64,000 bases of DNA from Geothrix sp. (GTDB taxonomy: Bacteria > Acidobacteriota > Holophagae > Holophagales > Holophagaceae), in NCBI GenBank assembly GCA_019449415.1, contig JAGRPP010000031.1, positions 1 to 64,000 on the forward strand. Direction: 5' to 3'. This document shows positions 34,416-42,739 of the stretch, in pieces. How positions within the stretch are numbered: position 1 is the stretch's first letter; the number at the start of each line of letters is the position of its first letter. The notes beneath the pieces were generated by a model. The model worked only from the letters and a program-made list of their open reading frames with translations. It did no database searches and was not told the origin of the DNA. Position numbers and translations under genes: made by a program.

Positions 34416-35876
34416 ATGGAGTTGGGCACGGCGATGGACTGGCGCGAGGGCCTGGATGCCGGCGACCTGTCCTCCGAGGCCCTGGTCCGCGCCGCCTTCG
34501 ACCGGATCGGAGCCCTCGACGGAAACCTCCACGCCCTGCTCGCCAAGGATGAGCCCGGGAGCCTGGCCCTGGCTCGCGCCGCCGACGCCCGCCTGCGCGC
34601 CGGGGAGCGGACTCCGGTCCTGGGGCTGCCCATCGTGCTCAAGGACAACCTCCACTGGTCGGGCCTGCCCATGACCTGCGGTTCCCGCGTGCTCGACGGC
34701 TATGTGGCCCCCTACGACGCCACGGTGGTGCGCCGGTTGCTCGCGGCTGGCGCGGTCCCCATCGCCAAAGCCAACCTCGACGAGTTCGCCATGGGTTCCA
34801 GCGGCGAGTACAGCGCCTTCGGCCCCACCCGCAACCCCTGGGATTCCTCGCGGGTGCCCGGCGGCAGCAGCAGTGGGTCCGTGGTGTCCGTGGCCGCCGG
34901 CTATGCCCCCCTGGCCCTGGGCAGCGACACCGGCGGTTCCGTCCGCCTGCCCGCCAGCTTCTGCAATGTGACGGCGCTCCGCCCCACCTACGGCGTCCTC
35001 AGCCGCTACGGGCTCACCGCCATGGCCTCGAGCCTGGATCAGGTGGGCCCCATCGCCGCCACCGCCGCGGATCTGGCCCTGGCCTTCCAGGTCATGGCCG
35101 GCATCGACCCCCAGGACAGCACCTCGGTAGATCTGCCGGAAGCCGAGCGGCTGGCCCCGCTCCAGGCCGCCGACCTCAAAGGCCTTCGCATCGGCCTTCC
35201 GAAGGAATACTTCGCCGAGGGGCTGGAACCCGCGGTCCGGGCCGTCCTCGACGAGGCCCTCCGGGAATTCGAGCGCCTCGGCGCGCGGCTGGTGGAGGTG
35301 AGCCTGCCCCACACCCGCTGCGCCATCGACACCTACTACCTGCTCTGCACCAGCGAAGTCTCCAGCAACCTCAGCCGCTTCGATGGCGTGAGGTTCGGCC
35401 TCCGCGTCCGCCCTGCCGAGGGCGGATTGCCGGAGATGATCGCCGAGACCCGGGACCAGGGCCTGGGATCGGAGGCCAAGCGCCGCATCCTCCTCGGGAC
35501 CTTCTGCCTGTCCAAGGGCTACTACGACGCCTTCTACCTGAAGGCCCTGAAGGCCCGCACCCTCATCACCGGGGATTTCCACGCCGCCTTCGCCCAGGCC
35601 GACATCCTGGCCTCCCCCGTCAGCCCCGGCACGGCCTTTCCGTTCGGCGCCAAGACGGAGGATCCCCTGGCCATGTATCTCGCCGATGCCTTCACTGTTC
35701 CCGCCTCCCTGGCCGGGCTTCCCTGCCTTTCCATGCCCGCGGGCTTCACCGGTGGCCTGCCCGTCGGCATCCAACTCATCGGACCCGCCTTGTCAGATGT
35801 CCGTCTGCTCGAGACGGCCCACGCCTTCCAGTCCGCTACCCGCCACCACCTCAAAACCCCGACCCTGTCCGCATAG
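34416..35876 (+). CDS. gatA: Amidase, GatA (Asp/Glu-tRNA amidotransferase subunit A) type
   Basis: A 486-residue amidase-signature enzyme. Lys76 (GLPIVLKDNLHW), Ser151 (VPGGSSSGS) and nucleophile Ser175 (SDTGGSVRLPAS) make the Ser-cisSer-Lys triad at GatA spacing. NLDEFAMGSSGEYSAFGPTRNPWD is the GatA-specific region that marks it as the tRNA amidotransferase rather than a general amidase. In the complex it releases ammonia from glutamine to convert Glu-tRNA-Gln or Asp-tRNA-Asn. gatB and gatC are not next to it. The start ATG 34416 follows AGAGGAGC; the open frame continues upstream to 34293 but is not protein-like there. The E2 gene begins 9 nt after its stop. Confidence 0.93.
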   Translation: MELGTAMDWREGLDAGDLSSEALVRAAFDRIGALDGNLHALLAKDEPGSLALARAADARLRAGERTPVLGLPIVLKDNLHWSGLPMTCGSRVLDGYVAPYDATVVRRLLAAGAVPIAKANLDEFAMGSSGEYSAFGPTRNPWDSSRVPGGSSSGSVVSVAAGYAPLALGSDTGGSVRLPASFCNVTALRPTYGVLSRYGLTAMASSLDQVGPIAATAADLALAFQVMAGIDPQDSTSVDLPEAERLAPLQAADLKGLRIGLPKEYFAEGLEPAVRAVLDEALREFERLGARLVEVSLPHTRCAIDTYYLLCTSEVSSNLSRFDGVRFGLRVRPAEGGLPEMIAETRDQGLGSEAKRRILLGTFCLSKGYYDAFYLKALKARTLITGDFHAAFAQADILASPVSPGTAFPFGAKTEDPLAMYLADAFTVPASLAGLPCLSMPAGFTGGLPVGIQLIGPALSDVRLLETAHAFQSATRHHLKTPTLSA

Positions 35877-35885
35877 GAGCGAACC

Positions 35886-37223
35886 ATGGCCTTTGATGTC
35901 GTCATGCCCCAGATGGGCGAGAGCATTGCGGAAGCCACCGTATTGAAGTGGCACAAGAAGGCCGGTGATGTGATCGCCAAGGACGAGACGCTCTACGAGA
36001 TCAGCACCGACAAGGTAGACGCGGAGATCCCGGCCCCCGCCGCCGGCACCCTGCTGGAGATCCTCGTGGAAGTCAACGCCACGGTCCCCGTGGGCACCGT
36101 GGTGGCTCGCATCGGCGCGGCCTCCGAGAAGCCCGCGGGTGCCGCCACCGCTCCGGTTGCTTCCGCGCCCGTGGCCGCCCCGGTCTCCGCCGCCACGGCG
36201 CCCCTGGCCGACGAGGACGACAACAGCCTCGAGGGCCGCCTCCGGACCAAGAGCAGCCCCCTCGTCCGCGAGATGGCCAAGCAGCACGGCGTGGACCTCG
36301 CCCGGATCCAGGGCACGGGCCAGGCTGGGCGCGTCACCAAGGAGGACATGGAAGCGCATCTGGCCAAGGGCCCCTCGGCATCCTCCGCTGCTCCCGCCCC
36401 AGCGGCCATCGCGCCGGTCCTGCCCGCGGTTCATGATCCTTCCGCGCCCACGCTGGGCATCAGCCCTGCCCTCTCGGTGGCCCCCGCCCCCGCCATGCCG
36501 GCCTTCGCCGCGGGCGAGCGGGTGAAGGTCGAGCCCATGAGCCGCATGCGCAAGATCATCGCCGACAACATGGTGGCCAGCCGGCGCACCTCGGCCCACG
36601 CCTACACGATCTTCGAGATCGACATGACCCATGTGGCCCAGCTGCGCAACAAGCACAAGAAGGCCTTCGAGGCCCAGTTCGGCACGAAGCTCAGCTTCAT
36701 GCCGTTCGTGATGATGGCCGCCTGCAAAGCGCTGCGCGCCTATCCCATCGCCAACGCCTCCGTGGACGGCGACAACATCGTCTACAAGCAGGACATCAAC
36801 CTCGGCATCGCCGTGAGCCTGGATTGGGGCCTCATCGTCCCGGTGGTGAAGAACGCCGACATGATGAACCTGGGCGGCCTGGCCCGCAGCCTCAACGACC
36901 TGGCCGAGCGCGCGCGCACCAAGCAGCTCAAGCCCGACGAGATCGGCGGTGGCACCTTCACCATCACCAACCCCGGCGTCTACGGCGACACCTTCGGCCT
37001 GCCCATCATCAACCAGCCCCAGGCCGCCATCCAGGGCGTGGGCGCCATCGTGAAGCGGCCCGTGGTCATCACCGGCCCTGACGGCACCGACTTCATCGCC
37101 ATCCGCCAGATGATGTTCAGCAGCCTCGGCTTCGACCACCGGATCGTCGACGGGGCCACCGCCGACCTGTTCATGGCCTTCGCCAAGAAGGAGCTGGAGA
37201 CTTCCACCTTCGGGTTGGAATAG
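35886..37223 (+). CDS. Dihydrolipoamide acyltransferase (E2) of a 2-oxoacid dehydrogenase complex
   Basis: A 445-residue E2. One lipoyl domain spans residues 1-77, with Lys43 in STDKVDAEIP as the lipoylation site. An alanine/proline linker follows, then the small E1/E3-binding domain at about 113-150 (SSPLVREMAKQHGVDLARIQGTGQAGRVTKEDMEAHL). The catalytic domain begins near 210, with His418 and Asp422 in FDHRIVDGA. The substrate (2-oxoglutarate, pyruvate or branched-chain acids) cannot be told; no E1 or E3 gene is adjacent. Oddly, the last 12 codons and stop (37185-37223) recur downstream at 37300-37338. Confidence 0.93.
   Translation: MAFDVVMPQMGESIAEATVLKWHKKAGDVIAKDETLYEISTDKVDAEIPAPAAGTLLEILVEVNATVPVGTVVARIGAASEKPAGAATAPVASAPVAAPVSAATAPLADEDDNSLEGRLRTKSSPLVREMAKQHGVDLARIQGTGQAGRVTKEDMEAHLAKGPSASSAAPAPAAIAPVLPAVHDPSAPTLGISPALSVAPAPAMPAFAAGERVKVEPMSRMRKIIADNMVASRRTSAHAYTIFEIDMTHVAQLRNKHKKAFEAQFGTKLSFMPFVMMAACKALRAYPIANASVDGDNIVYKQDINLGIAVSLDWGLIVPVVKNADMMNLGGLARSLNDLAERARTKQLKPDEIGGGTFTITNPGVYGDTFGLPIINQPQAAIQGVGAIVKRPVVITGPDGTDFIAIRQMMFSSLGFDHRIVDGATADLFMAFAKKELETSTFGLE
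37185..37223 (+). repeat. Tail repeat A, copy 1 (end of the E2 gene)
   Basis: The 39 nt that encode KKELETSTFGLE and the TAG stop. They recur at 37300-37338 with two differences, GAG to GAA and ACT to ACC, both synonymous. This copy is the working 3' end of the gene. Confidence 0.9.
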
Positions 37224-37266
37224 CGGCCGCGCGATCCACCCATTAGGACCAGGAGAGAAGCCTCGC

Positions 37267-37295
37267 GTATCGCCCCTCGCTTTTGGGGGCGATAC
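37267..37295. repeat. Stem-loop between the two tail copies of the E2 gene
   Basis: GTATCGCCCC (37267-37276) pairs perfectly with GGGGCGATAC (37286-37295) over a 9-nt loop. It sits just in front of tail copy 2. There is no T-run directly after it, so simple terminator function is doubtful. Confidence 0.75.
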
Positions 37296-37299
37296 CGAG

Positions 37300-37338
37300 A
37301 AGAAGGAACTGGAGACCTCCACCTTCGGGTTGGAATAG
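37300..37338 (+). repeat. Tail repeat A, copy 2 (displaced end of an E2 gene)
   Basis: This copy matches 37 of 39 nt of the E2 gene end, including the stop, but lies in a different frame relative to the gene and has no start of its own. The differences are only synonymous, so it reads as the end of another allele of the same gene. Confidence 0.88.
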
Positions 37339-37354
37339 ACCACCTTCTGAGCCC

Positions 37355-37389
37355 TGCGAAAAAGCGGTCAAAAAGGCCGCTTTTTCGCA
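37355..37389. terminator. Bidirectional terminator between the E2 gene and dnaB
   Basis: TGCGAAAAAGCGG (37355-37367) pairs with CCGCTTTTTCGCA (37377-37389), a 13-bp stem with A- and T-rich arms that works in both directions. It ends the plus-strand gatA-E2 transcript and the minus-strand dnaB transcript. Confidence 0.82.
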
Positions 37390-37417
37390 TAAGAGAAGCC
37401 CAGGAAGGCCTCCGTTT

Positions 37418-38791
37418 TCATGCGTAGGAGGAAGTCTCCCTGACCATCTCCCGGTACATCGCGTACTCGCCCTGGAAATGCAGCTGGATGATGGCGGTGG
37501 GGCCGTTGCGGTGCTTGGCGACGATCAGCTCGGCGGAGGGATCCGGCTCCTCGTTGGCCGAAGGGATCATCTTCCGGTGGATGAAGGCCACCATGTCCGC
37601 ATCCTGCTCGATGGCACCTGAATCGCGGAGGTCGCTGAGCTGGGGGCGGCCGCCGGTGCGATGCTCCACCTCGCGGTTCAGCTGGGAGAGCACCACCACG
37701 GGAATCCCGAAATCCTTGGCCATGAGCTTGAGTCCTCGGCTGATCTCGCCGATGCGGACGGCCTCGTTCTGCTTGGCACCGCGGCTGCCCTCGGGGCTGC
37801 TGAGCAGCTGCAGGTAGTCGATGATGGCGAACTCCACGCGGCGGTTGCTCTGGCTGCCCTGCTTCACGATCATGTTCTGGATCTGCGGCACCGTGATGGA
37901 GGCCTGGTCGCAGATGAACAGGGGCATCTGGACCAGCTCGTCGCGGGCCTGCAGCACATGATCGATCTTCCCGGCTGCCCGACCCGCCTGGAGATCCTTC
38001 ATATTGGTCTGGCTCTTGGCGGCCAGGAGGCGCATGAAGACCTCCTCGTGGCTCATTTCCAGGCTGAAGAAGGCTCCGCAGTGCCCCGGACGGCCATCGC
38101 GTTCCTGCGCTGCCCGCAGGATCCAGTTCAGGGCCAGGGCGGTCTTGCCGATGCCCGGACGGGCGGCCAGCACGATGAGGTTGCCGGGCTGGAATCCCTG
38201 GGTCAGCTCGTCGAAGCGGGTGAATCCCACCCGGACGCCGGGTGAGAGGCGCCCTTCCAGTCGTTCGTGCAGGCGCTCCATGGCGTCATCCGCCACGGCC
38301 TGGATGGACAGCAGCCCCCGCGCCTTGGCATCCCCCTGGGCCAGGTGGAAGAGGCTCTGGGCCGTCTGGTCCACCAGCACTTCGGGCGGTTCGTCCTCTT
38401 CGGCCGCCTGCCGTACCAGCTGGGCGCCGAGGTGCACCAGGCGCCGCAGCTTGGCCTTGCGGCGGATGACATCGGCCAGCACTTGCGGCCGTTCCACATC
38501 CTCCCCGGCCAGCAGCTCCACCAGGCCCGGGTAGCCCCCCACCTTGTTCAGGCTGTCGTCCTGGTCCAGGGCGTCCTTCAGTGTGAGGGAGTTGACCTCG
38601 ACCTGGGCCTCGATGAGGACCCGCAACGCCCGGAACACGGCCCGGTGGGCGGGGTGGACGAAGTCCTCCTCGGCCAGGGTGAACACGGCCTCGCTGGCGG
38701 CGAAGCCCGCCCCCGGCGAGCAGCAGGTCGCCAGGAACGACCGCTCCGCATCAATATCCTCCGGAAGCCGTTCCGGAAGCCAGTCTGCCAT
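37418..38791 (-). CDS. dnaB: Replicative DNA helicase
   Basis: A 457-residue ring helicase that unwinds DNA at the replication fork. The N-terminal DnaB domain (LPEDIDAERSFLATCC to VHPAHRAVFRALRVLIEAQVEVNSLTLKDAL) is followed by a linker and the RecA-like motor with Walker A LAARPGIGKTALALN, the EMS segment SLEMSHEEVFMRLLA, Walker B in VEFAIIDYLQLL, and the arginine finger region near SQLNREVEHRTGGRPQLSDLRDSGAIEQDADMV. No intein or insertion is present. ATG 38791 with GGAG 5 nt ahead sets the start; the open frame further upstream is a shadow of the next gene. Confidence 0.97.
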   Translation of the reverse strand: MADWLPERLPEDIDAERSFLATCCSPGAGFAASEAVFTLAEEDFVHPAHRAVFRALRVLIEAQVEVNSLTLKDALDQDDSLNKVGGYPGLVELLAGEDVERPQVLADVIRRKAKLRRLVHLGAQLVRQAAEEDEPPEVLVDQTAQSLFHLAQGDAKARGLLSIQAVADDAMERLHERLEGRLSPGVRVGFTRFDELTQGFQPGNLIVLAARPGIGKTALALNWILRAAQERDGRPGHCGAFFSLEMSHEEVFMRLLAAKSQTNMKDLQAGRAAGKIDHVLQARDELVQMPLFICDQASITVPQIQNMIVKQGSQSNRRVEFAIIDYLQLLSSPEGSRGAKQNEAVRIGEISRGLKLMAKDFGIPVVVLSQLNREVEHRTGGRPQLSDLRDSGAIEQDADMVAFIHRKMIPSANEEPDPSAELIVAKHRNGPTAIIQLHFQGEYAMYREMVRETSSYA

Positions 38792-38808
38792 CGCCGCTCC
38801 TGCCGATT

Positions 38809-41800
38809 CTAGAGTCCCGGAGGAGTGTACCCGCCGCCGTTCACATCCACAAAGATGGGGTTGCTGACCGCCACTGGGTAGATGCCTCTCATGATCCGAT
38901 TCCAGGGCGTACCGGCCCGGTAGACGCCGCTGGTCGCCAGGGGAACGCCGGCCTCTACCACCACCCAGGCATCCTTGCCCGCGGGCATGGCCAGGCCCGA
39001 TACCGTGGCGGTGCGGAGGCGGAAGTCCGTGGTGGAGGGCGTGAAACTGCTCATGGGAATGACCTGCGCCACCCCGTTCACCACCACGCGGACCTCGTCC
39101 ACCGGAACCCAGTCCGGGGCGTAGAGCGAGATGGAGAGGTTGACCGTGGCCGTCGGGCCGGACACCAGACCGCCAGGCCCGGTACCGTTGATCGTCACAT
39201 CGAGCATGGGCCCCGTGGAAGCGACCGCCGCGCCGCTGCGCAGGGCCTCCACCAAAGGTGTGAGGGCGTTCTGGTCGAGGCTGCCACCCAACTTGAGGTA
39301 GGTGCGGGCCAGGCCCACGGGGGTGTCGAAGCTGAACCGCGAGGAGGAGAGTCCGAGCCCCTTGGTGAAGGCGCCGGGTCCCTGCTGCTTCAGCAGTGAG
39401 AACCAATCGGCCCGCACGGCCTTGAACTCGGCGAACCAGGCGCTGGGATCGGCGGGATCGCAGCCCTCAGCCCGGATCAGCTCCAGCGCATCGAAATCGC
39501 CCTGGCGCTTGCCGAGGGACACAGGGCCCGTCTGGGCCCACCAGGCATTGGCGCCGCTGCCGAGCGCCACGGCGGGATCAAAGCCACGCACCGTGAACAG
39601 CCCCTGGGGACCCCGCGGACGGTGGACCACCGTGAAGCCACCTTCGGCCTGGGTGATGAAATCCGCCAGGGTCCAGCCCTTGGAGGGCCGGGCTCCGCCG
39701 TTGCGATCTCCCGTGGGGGACGGCGTGAAGAGGGCCGTGGCGAAGCCGTCCGAAAGCCGTGAGCTGCGGCCGCCCACCACGAAGGGATCATGGCCGATGG
39801 GGGCGCGCTGGGCGTCAGTGACGGCCAGGCTCTCGATTTCCGCGCGGAATTCGGATCTCAGCGCCGCCGGATCCGTGAGCACATCCTCTTCGGTGCGGGT
39901 CACCACCTGCACCCCTTCGGCCAGGGCCGAGCTGAGCATCTCGCCAGGATTGAGGCCACCCGTGGTCGCCTGGGTGGGGCCTGGGATGTCGAAGCTGGTC
40001 CAGCCCGTGGGCAGAGGGGAAGGCAGGGCCACGAATCCGTGGGAGATGTCCTGCTGCCCGTCGAATGACTTCACCGGCAGCACATCCAGATAGGACAGCG
40101 GTCCCCGGGTGCCATAGGCGAGATAGTCGCCCGCGGGGAAATAGGCCGCTGCGGCTCCGGAGGGATAGCTGAAGGCCGACCCGAAGACCTCATTCCCGGC
40201 GGTGTACTGGTAGGCGGCAATGTTGGCGCTCAGGAGCACCTTGCCCTTGTAGATCTGGTCGTAGTAGCTGGCCATGCGCCGGATGCGCTGCATGTGGGGA
40301 TCGGGGACGCCGCCCAGACCGGCGAAGGTGATCCGGAGCGGATTGAGGCCCGCGAACTCCAGGGTTCCCGCCTGGCGAACGGAGAACCCGTGGACCATCT
40401 GCTTCTGCTTGGTCACATTGCCCGAGGCGTCCACGATCTCGCCCCGCTCGGGCGTCAGGCTTTCCGCCAAGTGCCAGCCCTGGCTCTTGGAGGGCGTGAT
40501 GGGCGTGGCCAGGTAGGGCCGGTTGGCATCCAGGATGTTGGTGCCGAGGTAGAGCGTGTGGCTCTGCAAGGCGTTGGTGGCCTTGATCCGGTAGGGCTGG
40601 TTCTGTCCCGCCACCCGGACATCCGGCACCGCCGGCAGCAGGATCGCGAGCGGCGGACTGCTGACGGGGATATCACTGGGTTCCCGCCACTCCACCCGCT
40701 CCAGCACCCAATGGGAGGGATCTGCATCCGTGGCCGGATCCACGGCGGGGTTCGTGCCGGTGTAGCGCTCGAACCGGAATTCCGTCTGGAGGGGGCCGCC
40801 GCGCTGGGCGGTGCCGAAGGTGTCGAAGGCCAGGATCCCGAAATCCCCGCCACGGAGCCCACTCCGGGCCTGGGCCATCTCATTGAAGACCACGGTGCCC
40901 TGGCTGGGATAGAAGGGATGGGGGGCCAAGCCCTGGCTGGTGAGGACCACATCGGGCCCACCCAGCGCATAGAGGCGCCGCCGGTAGGTCAGCGTCTGGC
41001 CCGCGGGCAGGCTCGCCGCCGCGGGACTGCCCACGACCAGGCGGCCCGGGAACACAGGGCGAAGTTCGGTCAGGGCGTGCTGGGGATCCGAAGCCACCAG
41101 GACCTGGTCCACATCCAGGGGCAGGATGCCCAGGGAGGCATGGGAATCCAGGGTGCTGCCGGCCGATTCGGCGCCCACGAGGGCCACCATCGGCGCGACG
41201 ACGCTGCTGGTCAGCGGGGCCGTGAAGTCGGATCCGGGAATTTCCGTGCCCCAACTGCTGAGCGGCGCTCCGCTGAAGGTGGACACGGCCGGCACCACGA
41301 GGCGGAAGCCGCCGCCGCGCTGGGAGAGGAAATCCCCAAGGCTGCGGATCGGGAGGGCCGAGGTGCCGTTGTTGCTGAGGGTAGTCTCCAGGGTGAAGAA
41401 GGTCTCGCCCTGGTTGAGGCGGATGCGATGGAGAACGGTCACGCCCGACACGCGGCCCTGGCCGTCCGTGGCCACGCCGAGTTTGCCCTTGGGATCCAGC
41501 AGGTAGCCCTGCATCTCGAGGTTCACCGAGTTCACGCCGGTGCCGGGGGAGTACCGATCGAAGACCAGCGGCAGATCAGGGTCCTGGTTGACCACCGGGC
41601 CGAGGCGCTCGACCAGGTCCGTGGGCATGGACACCCGCTTGTAGCTCTGGTCGAGGGAGATGGTCCCCACATCGAGGATGGCCCCGCCCGAAGCAGCACC
41701 GAACTGGCCTTCGCGGTCCCCGAAAGCCGCCCCATCCACCGCGAGCTGGACGGCGTCGTTGCCCAGGTAGAAGTCCCCGGGCCCCGAGGTGGCCTTCAGT

Positions 41801-42018
41801 CCCTGGATGCGGTCGCCGCCGGAAGCGGGGATCTCCTCCACGGCCACCGTGGGACGGGACACGCCGGTCGCCCGGAAACAACCCGTCGCACCCGCGGCCA
41901 GGATCAGGGCCAGCGGCGCCAGGATCAGGGGCGCGCGGCGGGGGGTCCGGCGGGACGGGAAGACAACGGGGGCAAGGCTCATGTTCATCAAGGCGTCTCG
42001 TTCGGGCGGGAGGTCCAT
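38809..42018 (-). CDS. Very large lipoprotein with CehA/McbA-like (PHP-related) C-terminal half
   Basis: A protein of up to 1069 residues. An arginine-rich start leads to the hydrophobic stretch LILAPLALILAAGATGC, a lipoprotein signal with its Cys near residue 47. The first half is beta-rich and unrecognised (FYLGNDAVQLAVDGAAF, then LVFDRYSPGTGVNSVNLEMQGY). The last 400 residues follow the layout of CehA/McbA metallohydrolases: IGHDPFVVGGRSS, WTLADFITQAEGGFTVVHRPRGPQGLF, FDALELIRAEG, and the closing VEALRSGAAVASTGPMLDVTINGTGPG, VDEVRVVVNGV. I do not find the HxH metal pair expected at the start of a PHP domain, so catalysis is doubtful. The start may be ATG 41988 instead. It probably sits on the outer membrane or periplasmic face. 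Confidence 0.72.
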   Translation of the reverse strand: MDLPPERDALMNMSLAPVVFPSRRTPRRAPLILAPLALILAAGATGCFRATGVSRPTVAVEEIPASGGDRIQGLKATSGPGDFYLGNDAVQLAVDGAAFGDREGQFGAASGGAILDVGTISLDQSYKRVSMPTDLVERLGPVVNQDPDLPLVFDRYSPGTGVNSVNLEMQGYLLDPKGKLGVATDGQGRVSGVTVLHRIRLNQGETFFTLETTLSNNGTSALPIRSLGDFLSQRGGGFRLVVPAVSTFSGAPLSSWGTEIPGSDFTAPLTSSVVAPMVALVGAESAGSTLDSHASLGILPLDVDQVLVASDPQHALTELRPVFPGRLVVGSPAAASLPAGQTLTYRRRLYALGGPDVVLTSQGLAPHPFYPSQGTVVFNEMAQARSGLRGGDFGILAFDTFGTAQRGGPLQTEFRFERYTGTNPAVDPATDADPSHWVLERVEWREPSDIPVSSPPLAILLPAVPDVRVAGQNQPYRIKATNALQSHTLYLGTNILDANRPYLATPITPSKSQGWHLAESLTPERGEIVDASGNVTKQKQMVHGFSVRQAGTLEFAGLNPLRITFAGLGGVPDPHMQRIRRMASYYDQIYKGKVLLSANIAAYQYTAGNEVFGSAFSYPSGAAAAYFPAGDYLAYGTRGPLSYLDVLPVKSFDGQQDISHGFVALPSPLPTGWTSFDIPGPTQATTGGLNPGEMLSSALAEGVQVVTRTEEDVLTDPAALRSEFRAEIESLAVTDAQRAPIGHDPFVVGGRSSRLSDGFATALFTPSPTGDRNGGARPSKGWTLADFITQAEGGFTVVHRPRGPQGLFTVRGFDPAVALGSGANAWWAQTGPVSLGKRQGDFDALELIRAEGCDPADPSAWFAEFKAVRADWFSLLKQQGPGAFTKGLGLSSSRFSFDTPVGLARTYLKLGGSLDQNALTPLVEALRSGAAVASTGPMLDVTINGTGPGGLVSGPTATVNLSISLYAPDWVPVDEVRVVVNGVAQVIPMSSFTPSTTDFRLRTATVSGLAMPAGKDAWVVVEAGVPLATSGVYRAGTPWNRIMRGIYPVAVSNPIFVDVNGGGYTPPGL

Positions 42019-42055
42019 GGGTCTAAGGCGGACGAAAGGTCTATGCTAACTCACG

Positions 42056-42739
42056 ATGCCGATCTCCGCCTTCCTTCATCGCTGCTGGCTGCACCGATGG
42101 GCCCTGCTGCTGGCCCTGGCGCTCCCTCTCCTGGGAGACTTGCTCTGGACCCTCGGAAGGTTCCCGGCCATGCATCACCAGCAGATCTACCGGGCCGAGG
42201 CCCTTCCGCCCGTGGGGGGGCCCGTCCTGGTGCTGGGGGCCGGCGTGTACGGAGACGGCGAACCCACCTCCATCCTGGAGGGCCGGCTCCGCACGGCCCT
42301 GGAACTCTACCGCTCCGGCAAGATCCGCTGGTTCCTGGTCTCCGGCGACAACCGCCACCCCTCCTACAACGAACCCCAGGCCATGCGCCGCTGGCTCGTG
42401 AAGCAGGGCGTCCCCCCGACCCGCATCGTCAGCGACTACGCCGGGCTCCGGACCTGGGACAGCCTGAGGCGCGCCCAGGTGGTCTTCGGGCAGCCGCAGG
42501 TGGTCATCGTCACCTCGGACTTCCACCTGCCCCGGGCGCTCTACCTGGCGGATCGCATGGGTCTCCAGGCCTGGGGGGTGCCCGCCTCCACGGAGGATCG
42601 CCCCGTCGGGAACCGCCTTCGTTACTGGATCCGGGAGTACATCGCCCGGCACCGGGCGCTCTGGGATGCCTGGTTCCCTCCCGACGCCCGGCTGGGCCCC
42701 CGGGAACCGACGCCCGATGATTGGGATCCGCCCAAGTGA
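42056..42739 (+). CDS. DUF218 (SanA/YdcF-like) membrane-anchored protein
   Basis: A 227-residue protein. One N-terminal membrane helix (about 15-32, ALLLALALPLLGDLLWTLG) precedes a DUF218 domain: VLVLGAGVYGDGEPTSILEGRLRTALELYRSGKIRWFLVSGDN, then EPQAMRRWLVKQGVPPTRI and VVIVTSDFHLPRALYLADRMGLQAW. This is the SanA type, linked in enteric bacteria to envelope integrity and vancomycin tolerance; the reaction is not known. It is divergent from the large lipoprotein, with only 37 nt between starts. The thiolase gene begins on its stop (GTGA). Confidence 0.86.
   Translation: MPISAFLHRCWLHRWALLLALALPLLGDLLWTLGRFPAMHHQQIYRAEALPPVGGPVLVLGAGVYGDGEPTSILEGRLRTALELYRSGKIRWFLVSGDNRHPSYNEPQAMRRWLVKQGVPPTRIVSDYAGLRTWDSLRRAQVVFGQPQVVIVTSDFHLPRALYLADRMGLQAWGVPASTEDRPVGNRLRYWIREYIARHRALWDAWFPPDARLGPREPTPDDWDPPK

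Noticed and set aside
37300-37338. Second E2 tail as a separate small gene
   Set aside because: No start codon or ribosome site lies in frame before it, and it is too short. It is best seen as a displaced gene end.
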